Numbered from the stretch's first letter, positions 49,308-59,507 are shown. The stretch is DNA of 64,000 nucleotides from Escherichia coli (GCF_011881725.1 NZ_JAATUR010000010.1:1-64000), one strand, 5' to 3'. Program-made: numbers and translations. Notes: generated from the sequence alone by a model not told the origin.

Positions 49308-51555
49308 GTGGCAGCTCCGGGCCAGCGTACTTCTCCAGCCACGCCAACGCCGTGTTACCCGCGCATCCATTCCCCAGCCGTGAGCTGGGGATATCTTTGG
49401 TCAGAACGTTCACCGCACCGTTTTTACAAATGCCGCCAGCGGTTAAATCCAAATCCGGCCATGCCCCTTCGTGAATACAAATCACGCCAGGTTTAATTCC
49501 CTCGCTAATGACCGCTCCGGCAAGAATTTGCCCGCGCGAGTTCCACACACGTACCGTGTCGCCCTCTTTTATACCACGCGCTCGTGCATCATCAGGATGA
49601 AGGGTGACAGGTTCACGGTTTGCCACCGCGTACAATTCGCGAAGTGAACTGTAATTCAGCTGGCTGTGAAGACGATGCGCCGGATGGGCAGAGAGAACTT
49701 GCAGCTGCTCCACCCCGGCATTCCCATGCCATTCGTCCGGCTCCAGCCACATTGGATGTCCCGGACAATCCGGGTAAGCGTAATCGGCAATACGCTGCGA
49801 GAAGATTTCAATCTTACCACTGATAGTTTTTAACGGATGCGCCTGTGGATCGCGGCGAAAATCGGCGAAGCGAATAAACCGCTCACTGCCTGGGTCTTCC
49901 GGCATCTCAATGAATTGGTTGGCTTGCCAAAACGCGTCAAACGGTGGCAATTCAACCTGCTGACTTGCCCCACGCTGCCTGGCGACGTTATAAAACGTTT
50001 CCAGCCATTGCAGCTCAGTTTTCCCTTCTGTGAACCGTGCGTAGCCCCCCTTCTCCCAACGTTCGCTTAATTCAGCAAAGACGTCGAAATCATTACGTGC
50101 TTCATCACGCGGTGGCACCACTTGTTTCATCGGAACAAGATGCTGATTGCTGTAATCGCCAGTCATGGTGAGATCGTTACGTTCAAACGAAGTGGTCGCA
50201 GGCAGAACGATATCCGCGTGTTTCGCCGCTGCCGTCCAGAAGCATTCGGAGATAATCACCAGTTCTGGTTTTTGCCAGGCTCGAATCAGGCGATTAGTGT
50301 CCTGATGATGGGTAAAGTTGGCGCCGCCCGCCCACCAGATAAAGCGAATATCCGGGAAGTAGCGGTTCATACCGTTGTGTTGATAAGCACCGCCTGGGTT
50401 TTCCAGTGCTTCAACAATACGGGCAACAGGGATCTTATCTACCGCATCGGTGCCACCCGGCAAGCTGCCCTGCATGGACGAAAGCACCGCAGCGCGGCGC
50501 GTGGGGTTACCACCATTGGCAAAATGATAAGAAAGACCAAAACCGCCGCCGGGTGTGCCGATTTGCCCCAAAATCGCCGCCAGGGTGACGATCATCCAGT
50601 GTTTTTGCTCACCAAACTGTTGGCGTTGCATTCCCCAGCCTGCCATCAGCATGGTGGTATTTTGATGAAAAATAGACGCCAGTTCGCGGATTTTCTCTGC
50701 GTCAACACCACAAATACCCGCCGCCCATTCGGCAGTTTTCGCAATGCCATCGCTCTCGCCCTGTAAATAAGAGGCGAAGACGTCATAGCCGGTAGTGCAA
50801 CGTGTCAGAAACTCTTCGTCGTGCCAGCCGTTTTCCACCAGTGTATGGGCTATCCCCAGCATCAGCGCAACGTCGGTGCCCATATGGGGTGCTACCCATT
50901 CCATTTTATCGCCAAAGAAATCGACGGTTTCCGATCGCATTGGATCAATGCAGATCAGTTTTTTCCCGCTGTCACGCAGTGCGGAAAAGTAAGAAAGCCC
51001 CTGCTCATCGGACGCATTCCACGCAATTTTCAGCGTATTTAATGGGTTAGCACTCCACAGCACCACAACATCACTATGTTCCAGCACCAGCGGCCAGCTG
51101 GTCTGCTGCTGATAGACTTCGCTGCCGCCCACAACATACGGCATGATCGCCTGTGCCGCGCCGGTTGAATAATCCCCCAAATGACCGGTATAGCCGCCTG
51201 CCAGCGCCATATAGCGTTGTAACAAGGTTGACGCTTTATGCAGCACGCCGTTTGAACGCCAGCCGTAGGAACCGGCAAAAATCGACGCCGGACCATAAGC
51301 TCCACGAATGCGTTTGTGTTGTTGGTGAATAAGTTCCAGTGCCTCATCCCAACTCACGCGCACAAATTCGTCCTGCCCGCGAATGCCTTGTGGATTTTCC
51401 GGTGATGCAAGAAAGCCTTTACGCACCATCGGAAATCGCACCCGCGTATTGCTATGAACCTGGTCGCGAACCGCACTCTGCAAGGAATTTTCCAGTTCTG
51501 TGGTTAACGCACCACGCGAGCTGAAAACTGTTTCACCGTCGGTTTCAACCAGCAT
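49276..51555 (-). CDS. bisC: Biotin sulfoxide reductase, start codon uncertain
   Basis: A molybdopterin (bis-MGD) oxidoreductase of the DMSO reductase family that reduces biotin sulfoxide and methionine sulfoxide in the cytoplasm. Family motifs include [13 protein letters not shown] with the molybdenum-ligand serine region, [15 protein letters not shown] and NCAGN-like [12 protein letters not shown] near the C-terminus. From the ATG at 51555 it is 759 residues. The usual protein is 777 residues and starts MANSSSRYS; those codons are present here up to 51604, but the expected start codon at 51609-51607 reads TTA, not ATG, GTG or TTG, although AGGAG lies eight bases upstream. Translation from 51555 would have to rely on the weaker GGGG before it. 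Confidence 0.88.
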   Translation of the reverse strand: MLVETDGETVFSSRGALTTELENSLQSAVRDQVHSNTRVRFPMVRKGFLASPENPQGIRGQDEFVRVSWDEALELIHQQHKRIRGAYGPASIFAGSYGWRSNGVLHKASTLLQRYMALAGGYTGHLGDYSTGAAQAIMPYVVGGSEVYQQQTSWPLVLEHSDVVVLWSANPLNTLKIAWNASDEQGLSYFSALRDSGKKLICIDPMRSETVDFFGDKMEWVAPHMGTDVALMLGIAHTLVENGWHDEEFLTRCTTGYDVFASYLQGESDGIAKTAEWAAGICGVDAEKIRELASIFHQNTTMLMAGWGMQRQQFGEQKHWMIVTLAAILGQIGTPGGGFGLSYHFANGGNPTRRAAVLSSMQGSLPGGTDAVDKIPVARIVEALENPGGAYQHNGMNRYFPDIRFIWWAGGANFTHHQDTNRLIRAWQKPELVIISECFWTAAAKHADIVLPATTSFERNDLTMTGDYSNQHLVPMKQVVPPRDEARNDFDVFAELSERWEKGGYARFTEGKTELQWLETFYNVARQRGASQQVELPPFDAFWQANQFIEMPEDPGSERFIRFADFRRDPQAHPLKTISGKIEIFSQRIADYAYPDCPGHPMWLEPDEWHGNAGVEQLQVLSAHPAHRLHSQLNYSSLRELYAVANREPVTLHPDDARARGIKEGDTVRVWNSRGQILAGAVISEGIKPGVICIHEGAWPDLDLTAGGICKNGAVNVLTKDIPSSRLGNGCAGNTALAWLEKYAGPELPLTAFDPPANP

Positions 51556-51761
51556 TGGTCCCCAGTGGGCGGCAGTAAGAACAGAATAACGTGAGGATGA
51601 GTTGGCTAAACCGAAGGCTCCTGAAAAGTTAGATGTATTTAGCAGTTAAATATTACTTACAAATTTCCGAGTATTCCCAGGAATAATCTTCATGTTCACA
51701 CGGCATAATCTCCCGCCACGGAAACCGTGGCAAAGAATAAAAAGGTTATTAAGGTTTAACA

Positions 51762-52421
51762 ATGAAGAAACGTGTTTATCTTATCGCCGCCGTAGTGAGC
51801 GGTGCTCTGGCGGTATCTGGCTGCACAACTAACCCTTACACCGGCGAACGCGAAGCAGGTAAATCTGCTATCGGCGCAGGTCTGGGCTCTCTCGTTGGCG
51901 CGGGTATTGGTGCGCTCTCTTCTTCGAAGAAAGATCGTGGTAAAGGCGCACTGATTGGTGCAGCGGCAGGCGCGGCACTGGGCGGCGGTGTTGGCTATTA
52001 CATGGATGTGCAGGAAGCGAAACTGCGTGACAAAATGCGCGGCACTGGCGTTAGCGTAACCCGCAGCGGGGACAACATTATCCTCAACATGCCGAACAAT
52101 GTGACCTTCGACAGCAGCAGCGCCACTCTGAAACCAGCAGGTGCTAATACCCTGACCGGTGTTGCAATGGTACTGAAAGAGTACCCGAAAACGGCGGTCA
52201 ACGTGATTGGCTACACCGACAGCACTGGCGGTTATGACCTGAACATGCGTCTGTCGCAGCAGCGTGCTGATTCCGTTGCCAGCGCGTTGATCACTCAGGG
52301 TGTGGCAGCTAACCGTATCAACACTCGTGGTATGGGTCCGGCTAACCCAATCGCCAGCAACAGCACAGCAGAAGGCAAAGCCCAAAACCGTCGCGTAGAA
52401 ATTACGTTAAGCCCGCTGTAA
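51762..52421 (+). CDS. yiaD: OmpA-domain outer membrane lipoprotein YiaD
   Basis: A 219-residue lipoprotein. The signal peptide ends in the lipobox AVSGC with the lipid-modified cysteine at about residue 21. A glycine-zipper region (about residues 37-80, GAGLGSLVGAGIGAL and GAAAGAALGGGVGY) is followed by an OmpA-like peptidoglycan-binding domain (about 110-219, with NVIGYTDSTGGYDLNMRLSQ as its core, only the start needed). In K-12 extra YiaD can suppress a temperature-sensitive bamD allele. It is monocistronic and ends at a palindromic hairpin. Confidence 0.95.
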   Translation: MKKRVYLIAAVVSGALAVSGCTTNPYTGEREAGKSAIGAGLGSLVGAGIGALSSSKKDRGKGALIGAAAGAALGGGVGYYMDVQEAKLRDKMRGTGVSVTRSGDNIILNMPNNVTFDSSSATLKPAGANTLTGVAMVLKEYPKTAVNVIGYTDSTGGYDLNMRLSQQRADSVASALITQGVAANRINTRGMGPANPIASNSTAEGKAQNRRVEITLSPL

Positions 52422-52432
52422 TCCCTTTCATG

Positions 52433-52453
52433 CCAGGTGATTCAATCACCTGG
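52433..52453. terminator. Hairpin after yiaD
   Basis: CCAGGTGATT and AATCACCTGG form a perfect 10-bp palindrome with one central base, 12 bp after the yiaD stop, followed by TATTCTT. Such a tight palindrome will not form a tight-looped full stem but can act as a terminator. Confidence 0.65.
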
Positions 52454-52521
52454 TATTCTTAGGTTTTCCTGCTTCATTTTTCAGGCTAAGGTGATCGCCT
52501 TATCAGTGAATGGAGAGAAGC

Positions 52522-53496
52522 ATGAAGCCGTCCGTTATCCTCTACAAAGCCTTATCTGATGATTTACTGCAACGCCTGCAAGCACATTTCACCGTTCACC
52601 AGGTGACAGACCTCACTCCACAGACCGTTGCGCAAAACGCGGAGATTTTCGCCGAAGCCGAGGGTTTGTTAGGTTCAAACGAAAATGTTGATGCCGCGTT
52701 GCTGGAAAAAATGCCGAAACTGCGTGCCGCATCGACTATCTCTGTAGGCTATGACAATTTCGATGTCGATGCGCTTACCGCACGAAAAATCCTGCTAATG
52801 CATACGCCAACAATATTAACGGAAACGGTGGCCGATACGCTGATGGCGCTGATGCTGTGTACCGCACGTCGGGTTGTCGAAGTAGCAGAACGGGTAAAAG
52901 CAGGCGAATGGACCGCGAGCATCGGCCCGGACTGGTTCGGCATTGATGTTCACCATAAAACATTGGGCATTGTCGGGATGGGACGGATCGGCATGGCGTT
53001 GGCGCAACGGGCACACTTTGGTTTCAATATGCCGATTCTCTATAACGCTCGCCGCCACCATAAAGAAGCGGAAGAACGCTTCAATGCTCGCTACTGCGAT
53101 CTGGATACGCTTTTACAAGAATCAGATTTCGTTTGCCTGATCCTGCCGTTAACTGATGAGACGCATCATCTGTTTGGTGCTGAACAATTCGCCAAAATGA
53201 AATCCTCCGCCATCTTCATTAACGCAGGACGTGGACCGGTGGTTGACGAAAATGCACTGATTGCGGCATTGCAGAAAGGGGAAATTCACGCTGCCGGACT
53301 GGATGTCTTCGAACAAGAGCCACTGTCAGTAGATTCACCGCTGCTCTCAATGGCAAATGTCGTCGCAGTCCCACACATTGGTTCTGCCACCCATGAAACG
53401 CGTTATGGTATGGCCGCCTGTGCGGTAGATAATTTGATTAATGCGTTACAAGGGAATGTCGAGAAGAACTGTGTGAATCCGCAAGTCGCGGACTAA
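52522..53496 (+). CDS. ghrB: Glyoxylate/hydroxypyruvate reductase B
   Basis: A 324-residue NADPH-dependent 2-hydroxyacid dehydrogenase that reduces glyoxylate, hydroxypyruvate and 2-ketogluconate. The nucleotide-binding motif is [13 protein letters not shown] (about residues 150-162); the catalytic Arg, Glu and His appear in [17 protein letters not shown] and PHIGSAT. ATG 52522 (MKPSVILYK) gives the standard length and follows GGAGAGAAGC; the upstream ATG at 52510 adds four residues. It converges on yiaF across a shared terminator. Confidence 0.96.
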   Translation: MKPSVILYKALSDDLLQRLQAHFTVHQVTDLTPQTVAQNAEIFAEAEGLLGSNENVDAALLEKMPKLRAASTISVGYDNFDVDALTARKILLMHTPTILTETVADTLMALMLCTARRVVEVAERVKAGEWTASIGPDWFGIDVHHKTLGIVGMGRIGMALAQRAHFGFNMPILYNARRHHKEAEERFNARYCDLDTLLQESDFVCLILPLTDETHHLFGAEQFAKMKSSAIFINAGRGPVVDENALIAALQKGEIHAAGLDVFEQEPLSVDSPLLSMANVVAVPHIGSATHETRYGMAACAVDNLINALQGNVEKNCVNPQVAD

Positions 53497-53512
53497 CCGC
53501 GACTGCGTGGAG

Positions 53513-53539
53513 AAAAGCCCGAAAACCCCTCGGGCTTTT
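53513..53539. terminator. Bidirectional terminator between ghrB and yiaF
   Basis: AAAAGCCCGA and TCGGGCTTTT form a 10-bp stem with a 7-nt loop and have A/T runs on both sides, so it should end transcripts from both converging genes. Confidence 0.88.
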
Positions 53540-53544
53540 ACTCT

Positions 53545-54255
53545 TTATTGGGTTGCAGTGACTGCTGTAGTCCAGGCCTGATTAAACGCCTGATGCTGTG
53601 CCGGTAATGGCGCAATCAGTTTGTTATATTCACTCGCCTGCTGCGAAGTCGGGAACTGAATGCCATTCGCCACAAAGCTTACCTGAGTACCCTGCTGGGA
53701 AATATAGTCCCCAACCATTACCAGTTGTTGTGTAAAGGTTTGTGCCGCCGGAATCAACGGTTGTAATGCATCAGCCGGTGTCGTCACCACTTTGGTGAAT
53801 GCCTGATCAAAGACTGGTTTCAGATCATCAGTCTGTTTCAGCGCAGAGTGCGCCGCATCGGCCTGCAGCTTCGCATTTTGTAGCTGCTGCGCCAGCACAC
53901 CCAGCGAACCGTTCATTTCACGCAGTGGACCACTTTGCGTAACATAATCCTGTGGTACACGAATTGCGTTAACGCTGTCTACTACCGGACGCAGACCGGA
54001 ATCCATCGCCTGATTCACCTGCTGGGAATAGCCATACAGAATCGCGTAATCAGAGACAAAAGGACCAAATTGTTTTTTCTGATCGGCAGTCAGGGTTGGT
54101 AGACGTTCACCGCTACGCATTACTGTATTCTGCAGGAAGTCGATAAACGCTTTACGCTGATCGCCTTCTTTATCAAAACACCCACTCAGGCTAACTACCA
54201 TTAATAACGCCGCAAGAGGCGCAAACCAGCGAGAGCAGGACTTTCCTGTCGCCAT
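53545..54255 (-). CDS. yiaF: DUF3053 lipoprotein YiaF
   Basis: A 236-residue predicted lipoprotein. The signal peptide (ATGKSCSRWFAPLAALLMVV) ends in the lipobox SLSGC, with the modified cysteine at about residue 26. The rest is helical and soluble, with no recognisable catalytic motif. I chose ATG 54255 after AAAGGAGTAAG; the longer frame to 54315 disrupts the signal peptide. Its role in the envelope is unknown. Confidence 0.9.
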   Translation of the reverse strand: MATGKSCSRWFAPLAALLMVVSLSGCFDKEGDQRKAFIDFLQNTVMRSGERLPTLTADQKKQFGPFVSDYAILYGYSQQVNQAMDSGLRPVVDSVNAIRVPQDYVTQSGPLREMNGSLGVLAQQLQNAKLQADAAHSALKQTDDLKPVFDQAFTKVVTTPADALQPLIPAAQTFTQQLVMVGDYISQQGTQVSFVANGIQFPTSQQASEYNKLIAPLPAQHQAFNQAWTTAVTATQ

Positions 54256-54675
54256 TTTCTTACTCCTTTCACCCAAAAAAAGCGCACAACGACACATGCG
54301 TGTCTGACGTGACAAGGATAGTCCAGGACAGGCTTGCAGGATACCCTTTATGAATAATCTTCCTGGGAAAATGATGTAGAAAATGAAGGAAAGTTAATTT
54401 GTTGTTTCATTGTTAAAAACAGGCATTGCTATTGCGTTTTTTTAGCCAGGACTTTACTTCTCTTTGGTAAGTGAAATTTTCGGAATATTTACAATCCAGG
54501 ATTCTGCTAAATATATCGGCATTAATCATATCGTTAGGTAACTATAAGCCACAGTTATTGATAAGCTGAATCGAATCACACTCTGGCTGCTTCCCGCTGA
54601 GTCTGTGTTTCCCAACTATTCTTAATGAGCTTCGATGAAATTCACGATCCCGCAGTGTGATTTGAGGAGTTTTCA
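54256..54675. other. yiaF-yiaG divergent intergenic region (420 bp)
   Basis: An AT-rich region carrying the divergent promoters of yiaF and yiaG. I found no hairpin, REP element or gene in it that I would defend. Confidence 0.5.
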
Positions 54676-54966
54676 ATGGAATATAAAGATCCAATGCATG
54701 AGCTGTTGAGCAGCCTGGAACAAATTGTTTTTAAAGATGAAACACATAAGATTACCCTGACGCACAGACCAACGCCCTGTACCGAGATTGAGCAATTACG
54801 CAAAGGCACTGGGTTAAAAATTGATGATTTCGCCCGGGTTTTGGGCGTATCAGTCGCCATGGTAAAGGAATGGGAATCCAGACGAGTGAAGCCTTCTAGT
54901 GCTGAACTAAAATTGATGCGTCTGATTCAGGCCAATCCGGCATTAAGTAAGCAGTTGATGGAATAG
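54676..54966 (+). CDS. yiaG: Xre-family helix-turn-helix protein YiaG
   Basis: A 96-residue DNA-binding protein with a C-terminal Xre-type helix-turn-helix (about residues 40-85: GLKIDDFARVLGVSVAMVKE), similar to the DNA-binding half of MqsA/HigA antitoxins. No partner toxin gene lies next to it, so it is probably a stand-alone regulator. The start follows TTGAGGAGTTTTCA. It is followed by the cspA promoter region. Confidence 0.9.
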   Translation: MEYKDPMHELLSSLEQIVFKDETHKITLTHRPTPCTEIEQLRKGTGLKIDDFARVLGVSVAMVKEWESRRVKPSSAELKLMRLIQANPALSKQLME

Positions 54967-55087
54967 AGTTTTATTTACTTTTTTGATGCTTACGGTCCTG
55001 ATGACAGGGCCGTTTTCCGACCGGGTAATCATAAATTTGAAAAATAATTGTTGCATCCACCTCCAATGCGTGGCTTAATGCACATCA

Positions 55088-55246
55088 ACGGTTTGACGTA
55101 CAGACCATTAAAGCAGTGTAGTAAGGCAAGTCCCTTCAAGAGTTATCGTTGATACCCCTCGTAGTGCATTTCCTTTAACGCTTCAAAAATCTGTAAAGCA
55201 CGCCATATCGCCGAAAGGCACATTTAATTATTAAAGGTAATACACT
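55088..55246 (+). promoter_or_regulatory. cspA 5' leader (thermosensor, cold box)
   Basis: The leader begins at ACGGTTTGACGTACAGACC, the start of the known 159-nt cspA leader containing the cold box, and runs exactly 159 bases to the ATG. It ends with GGCACATTTAATTATTAAAGGTAATACACT-like sequence including the downstream AAGG ribosome site. In K-12 this RNA refolds at low temperature into a form that is better translated. A few bases differ from K-12 (for example GTGCATTTCC), mostly outside the cold box. Confidence 0.87.
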
Positions 55247-55459
55247 ATGTCCGGTAAAATGACTGGTATCGTAAAATGGTTCAACGCTGACAAAGGCTTC
55301 GGCTTCATCACTCCTGACGATGGCTCTAAAGACGTGTTCGTACACTTCTCTGCTATCCAGAACGATGGTTACAAATCTCTGGACGAAGGTCAGAAAGTGT
55401 CCTTCACCATCGAAAGCGGCGCTAAAGGCCCGGCAGCTGGCAACGTAACCAGCCTGTAA
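55247..55459 (+). CDS. cspA: Major cold shock protein CspA
   Basis: A 70-residue OB-fold RNA chaperone, the main cold-shock protein. RNA-binding motifs RNP1 (KGFGFIT, residues 16-22) and RNP2 (VFVHF, residues 30-34) are intact. It binds single-stranded RNA and relieves structures that block translation and transcription elongation after cold shift. Expression is controlled largely at the mRNA level by the long leader just upstream. It ends in a strong terminator that touches the stop codon of the converging YidD-like gene. Confidence 0.98.
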
Positions 55460-55486
55460 TCTCTGCTTAAAAGCACAGAATCTAAG

Positions 55487-55514
55487 ATCCCTGCCATTTG
55501 GCGGGGATTTTTTT
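55487..55514 (+). terminator. Intrinsic terminator of cspA
   Basis: ATCCCTGCC pairs with GGCGGGGAT (one bulge) around ATTT and is followed by seven T. It lies 27 bp after the cspA stop and abuts the stop codon of the minus-strand gene at 55513. Confidence 0.9.
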
Positions 55515-55884
55515 ATTTGAAAAAATGCTTTAAATGTAGAGAAGAACAGTCCCAGGAATAATCCAGATCCGGCACCGGGATGTGGCAATCACGACAGACC
55601 GCACCATCACACCCGGTACAATCACAATCATAATTCTTCTTTTTACGTATAACCTCGTTCAGGAGCTGCCTCTGCCGGATTGTCTGTGCCGCAAGTCGGC
55701 AATCTGCAAAACGCTGACGTATCTCGCCCCATCCTGCAATAACACCTTTCTGTTGAATAATATCTTTGACTGCTCCCGAACATCCCTGCGTTTGATACAA
55801 CACACTGTAAGCACAGCGATATCCTTTACGAGGAGAAAGATGTCGTTGATAAAGCATTATCATCAGTAAAAGCAGTTTATTCAT
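55513..55884 (-). CDS. YidD-like protein with cysteine-rich tail
   Basis: A 123-residue protein whose first 70 residues match the YidD (Haemolysin, DUF37) family pattern: YQRHLSPRKGYRCAYSV corresponds to the YidD stretch YQR-ISP-GPHCRFTPTC, and GAVKDIIQQKGVIAGW to its YGIEALRRFGVIKG segment. YidD helps insert inner membrane proteins with YidC. Unlike YidD, this protein carries a C-terminal extension with the pattern C-x-C-x2-C-x4-C-x2-C (DCDCTGCDGAVCRDCH), which could bind metal; nine cysteines occur in all. There is a short hydrophobic N-terminus (MNKLLLLMIML). It converges on cspA, lies far from the rnpA-yidC locus, and I know of no studied function. I cannot recall an intact copy in K-12 at this site. 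Confidence 0.72.
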   Translation of the reverse strand: MNKLLLLMIMLYQRHLSPRKGYRCAYSVLYQTQGCSGAVKDIIQQKGVIAGWGEIRQRFADCRLAAQTIRQRQLLNEVIRKKKNYDCDCTGCDGAVCRDCHIPVPDLDYSWDCSSLHLKHFFK

Positions 55885-56041
55885 GAATGCTCCGAACCAT
55901 TCCTGTTCCTGATTAAAAACTTATCTAATAGCCAAATCCATTCGTATTTTTTAAGAAACATTCATTCAAGAAATAAATTAGGGTGCATTGAGAATACCCA
56001 ACACCGTAAGAAAGGCGGGAATAACTTCCCGCCAAAGACTC

Positions 56042-56194
56042 TTACTCTTTCAAATTGCAGGCTAAAAATGCCGCCAGCTCATAACTCCCCTGTTTGACAT
56101 GCAATTCACACAGTGAATCTCTTACCATCCAGGTGAAAAATAAAAGCGTGAAACAAATCACTATTAAAGAAAGTAATCTATATTTCTGCGGCAT
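56042..56194 (-). CDS. hokA: Type I toxin HokA (with MokA leader frame)
   Basis: A 50-residue membrane peptide of the Hok family: hydrophobic helix LSLIVICFTLLFFTWMV, then the family pattern RDSLCELH and the C-terminal ELAAFLACNLKE. High levels depolarise the inner membrane. The same frame extends upstream to ATG 56254 (70 residues), which is the MokA leader reading frame whose translation couples to hokA. Ribosome site CAGGAGGC lies before the hokA ATG. The long leader continues to about 56340. In K-12 an IS150 lies next to this locus; here none is present. Confidence 0.9.
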   Translation of the reverse strand: MPQKYRLLSLIVICFTLLFFTWMVRDSLCELHVKQGSYELAAFLACNLKE

Positions 56195-56246
56195 TCCCAG
56201 CCTCCTGTGTTGATTTCCAACGAGTAAGAGGCTAACCTTATGGTGT

Positions 56247-56300
56247 TCAGGCATAGGGTAGCCTCACTTTGATTTATAGTCAGGTGGGGCTTTTCTCTGT
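56247..56300 (+). ncRNA. sokA: SokA-like antisense RNA
   Basis: The plus strand opposite the mok start contains GCATAGGG, then GCCTCACTT (56261-56269) and AGGTGGGGC (56282-56290) forming a 9-bp stem with G-U pairs, followed by TTTTCTCTGTCTGCC. The layout resembles Sok of plasmid R1 (CATAGGG...GGGGC...TTCTTTCTGCC). The ends are estimates. Confidence 0.6.
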
Positions 56301-56479
56301 CTGCCTTTCGGTGAATACCTGAGACAAACAGTCTCAAGCACCCGTGACTATTCTAGCTTAATAAGTTCTTTTCTTCTCCTTGATATAATCCTAAAAAAAT
56401 CTCATAAAATTAATATATGAGACAATCTTTATTCAGCAGAAGACTATTAAAGGTTGCTCTATTATTTAGCGATAAAAAA

Positions 56480-56499
56480 AGCCTGCCAGATGGCAGGCT
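56480..56499 (-). terminator. Intrinsic terminator of glyQS
   Basis: AGCCTGCC and GGCAGGCT form an 8-bp stem with a 4-nt loop; on the minus strand it is followed by TTTTTTTAT. It lies 18 bp beyond the glyS stop. Confidence 0.9.
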
Positions 56500-56516
56500 A
56501 TTTAATAACGGCGTTA

Positions 56517-58586
56517 TTACTGTAACAGCGAAATATCTGCAACGCGCAGGAATAATTCGCGCAGTTTCTCCAGCATGGTCAGACGGTTTATACGCAATTC
56601 TTTGTCATCAACCATGACCATCACTTTATCGAAGAAGGCATCAACTGGTTCACGCAGCTCAGCCAGTTCGACCAGCGCATCCTGGTAACGACCTTCCGCA
56701 AAGTACGGCTCCAGCTTGTCGCGTAGAACAACCACCTGCATCGCCAGTTTAATTTCTTCCGGCTCTTTCAGGGTCGAAGCGTTAACGCGATCGCTCAGCA
56801 CTTCGTCAGATTTCGCCAGAATGTTGGAGACACGCTTGTTCGCCGCCGCCAGTGCTGCTGCCGCTTCCAAAGTACGGAAGTGCGATACCGCCTTCATACG
56901 GGCATCGAAATCTGCCGGACGAGTCGGACGACGCGCCAGTACCGCCTGGATGGTATCGACGGTGTAACCTTCGTCCTGATACCAGGCGCGGAAACGACCG
57001 AGCATAAAGTCGATAACATCATCAACCACGTTGGCATTGGTCAGCTTATCACCATACAGACGAACGGCTTCTTCGGTCAGCGTTTGCAGATCAAGGTTGA
57101 GGTTCTTCTCAACGATAATGCGCAGCACGCCAAGGGCCGCACGACGCAGTGCAAACGGGTCTTTGTCACCTTTCGGATGCTGACCAATACCGAAGATACC
57201 CGCCAGGGTATCCATCTTGTCAGCAATCGCCAGCGCACAAGCCACCGGGTTAGACGGCAGGTCATCACCGGCAAAGCGCGGCTGATACTGCTCGTTCAGC
57301 GCCACAGCCACATCTTCCGCTTCGCCATCGTGACGCGCGTAATGCATACCCATCACGCCCTGAGTGTCGGTGAACTCGAAGACCATGTTGGTCATCAGGT
57401 CACACTTGGACAGCAGCCCCGCACGGGTAGCGTGGTTAACGTCTGCGCCAATCTGTTCAGCGATCCAGCCAGCCAGCGCCTGGATGCGGTCAGTTTTATC
57501 GCGCAGCGTGCCCAGTTGTTGCTGGAACAGCACGGTTTGCAGGCGCGGCAGATTATCTTCCAGACGTTTTTTACGGTCGGTATTAAAGAAGAATTCCGCA
57601 TCCGCCAGACGTGGGCGCACCACTTTCTCGTTACCAGAAATAATTTGCTGCGGATCTTTCGATTCGATGTTGGCAACGAAAATAAAGTTCGGCAGCAGTT
57701 TGCCGTCGTTCGCATACACCGGGAAGTATTTCTGGTCACCTTTCATGGTGTAAACCAGCGCTTCAGACGGTACCGCGAGGAATTTCTCTTCGAATTTCGC
57801 GGTCAGCACAACCGGCCACTCCACCAGCGAAGCGACTTCTTCCAACAGGCTTTCGCTTAAGTCAGCGTTACCGCCAATCTTACGCGCCGCTTCTTCGGCA
57901 TCGGCTTTAATCTTCGCCTTACGTTCTTCGTAATCGGCGATGACTTTCCCGCGCTCACGCAGAATTTCCGGATACTGATCGGCGTTGTCGATGGTGAATT
58001 CCGGCTCGCCCATAAAGCGGTGTCCGCGAATTACGCGATCGGACTGAATACCCAGAATGGTTGCCGGAATAACTTTGTCGCCCAGCAACAGAGTCACGGT
58101 GTGCACCGGACGCACAAAGTGTACGTCGCTTGCACCCCAGCGCATCAGTTTCGGGATCGGCAGTTTCGCCAGCGAAGTCGCGACCATATTCGGCAGCAGT
58201 GCTTCAGTGCTTTCGCCCTTCACGTGGGCGCGATACAGCAGCCATTCACCTTTATCGGTAGTCAGACGCTCAGCCTGGTCAACAGTAATACCGCAGCCAC
58301 GCGCCCAACCTTCTGCCGCTTTGCTCGGTTTACCTTCGGCGTCGAACGCCTGGGCAATTGCCGGGCCGCGTTTTTCGATTTCGCGATCAGGTTGCGCTTC
58401 CGCCAGGTTAGCCACTTTCAACGCCAGACGACGCGGAGCCGCAAACCATTGAACGGTGCCGTGTGCGAGGCCAGCGTTATCCAGCTCCGCAGTAAAGTTC
58501 GCAGCAAAGGACTCAGCCAGGCTGCGCAGTGCTTTTGGTGGCAGCTCTTCAGTGCCAATTTCCACCAGAAAAGTTTTCTCAGACAT
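56517..58586 (-). CDS. glyS: Glycyl-tRNA synthetase beta subunit
   Basis: A 689-residue subunit of the alpha2beta2 glycyl-tRNA synthetase, which charges tRNA-Gly in the cytoplasm. The beta subunit starts [17 protein letters not shown], the family's N-terminal signature, and contains the HD-like and C-terminal anticodon-binding (DALR-type) regions that recognise tRNA. It follows glyQ after 9 bp in the glyQS operon. Essential gene, standard length. Confidence 0.98.
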   Translation of the reverse strand: MSEKTFLVEIGTEELPPKALRSLAESFAANFTAELDNAGLAHGTVQWFAAPRRLALKVANLAEAQPDREIEKRGPAIAQAFDAEGKPSKAAEGWARGCGITVDQAERLTTDKGEWLLYRAHVKGESTEALLPNMVATSLAKLPIPKLMRWGASDVHFVRPVHTVTLLLGDKVIPATILGIQSDRVIRGHRFMGEPEFTIDNADQYPEILRERGKVIADYEERKAKIKADAEEAARKIGGNADLSESLLEEVASLVEWPVVLTAKFEEKFLAVPSEALVYTMKGDQKYFPVYANDGKLLPNFIFVANIESKDPQQIISGNEKVVRPRLADAEFFFNTDRKKRLEDNLPRLQTVLFQQQLGTLRDKTDRIQALAGWIAEQIGADVNHATRAGLLSKCDLMTNMVFEFTDTQGVMGMHYARHDGEAEDVAVALNEQYQPRFAGDDLPSNPVACALAIADKMDTLAGIFGIGQHPKGDKDPFALRRAALGVLRIIVEKNLNLDLQTLTEEAVRLYGDKLTNANVVDDVIDFMLGRFRAWYQDEGYTVDTIQAVLARRPTRPADFDARMKAVSHFRTLEAAAALAAANKRVSNILAKSDEVLSDRVNASTLKEPEEIKLAMQVVVLRDKLEPYFAEGRYQDALVELAELREPVDAFFDKVMVMVDDKELRINRLTMLEKLRELFLRVADISLLQ

Positions 58587-58595
58587 GGCCGCCTC

Positions 58596-59507
58596 TTACT
58601 TATCTTTGTTGCACATCGGGAAGCCGAGGGCTTCACGGGAAGCGTAATATGCTTCTGCCACTGCTTTGGTCAGGGTGCGAATGCGCAAAATGTAGCGCTG
58701 ACGCTCGGTAACGGAGATGGCTTTACGCGCATCCAGCAGGTTGAAGCTGTGGGCGGCTTTCAGAATACGCTCGTAGGCTGGCAGCGGCAGCGGATTTTCC
58801 AGCGCCAGCAGTTGCTGAGCTTCTTTCTCGTACTGCTCGAAGCAGGTGAACAGGAAGTCCACATCCGCGTATTCGAAGTTGTAAGTGGACTGCTCCACTT
58901 CGTTCTGATGGAACACGTCGCCGTAGGTGGTTTTACCCAGCGGGCCGTCGCTCCAGACCAGGTCGTAAACGCTGTCTACGCCCTGAATGTACATTGCCAG
59001 ACGTTCCAGACCGTAGGTGATCTCACCGGTAACTGGTTTACACTCCAGACCACCAACCTGCTGGAAGTAAGTGAACTGTGTCACTTCCATGCCGTTCAGC
59101 CACACTTCCCAGCCAAGCCCCCAGGCACCCAGCGTCGGGTTTTCCCAGTTATCTTCTACGAAACGGATATCGTGGATGGTCGGGTCCATGCCCAGCTCTT
59201 TCAGGGAACCGAGGTACAGCTCCTGAATATTGTCCGGCGATGGCTTAATGACCACCTGGAACTGATAGTAGTGCTGTAAACGGTTGGGGTTTTCGCCGTA
59301 GCGACCATCGGTCGGGCGACGAGAAGGCTGGACATAAGCAGCCGCCATCGGTTCTGGCCCCAGCGCGCGCAGGCAGGTCATTGGGTGAGAGGTACCCGCG
59401 CCAACTTCCATGTCCAATGGTTGAACAATGGTGCAGCCCTGGCGAGCCCAGTAATCCTGTAAGGTCAGGATCAAGCCCTGGAAGGTCCTGGTATCAAACT
59501 TTTGCAT
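58596..59507 (-). CDS. glyQ: Glycyl-tRNA synthetase alpha subunit
   Basis: A 303-residue class II catalytic subunit that activates glycine and forms glycyl-tRNA with GlyS. The N-terminal [20 protein letters not shown] region (motif 2 area) and [20 protein letters not shown] segment are the family hallmarks (core quoted only in part). It is the first gene of glyQS. ATG 59507 gives the standard length. Confidence 0.98.

Noticed and set aside
56880..57860. 326-codon open frame opposite glyS
   Set aside because: Antisense to the conserved glyS gene, no signal or domain; a compositional shadow.
58020..59279. 419-codon open frame on the plus strand opposite glyS and glyQ
   Set aside because: It lies wholly antisense to two essential genes, has no recognisable domain and follows from their codon usage.
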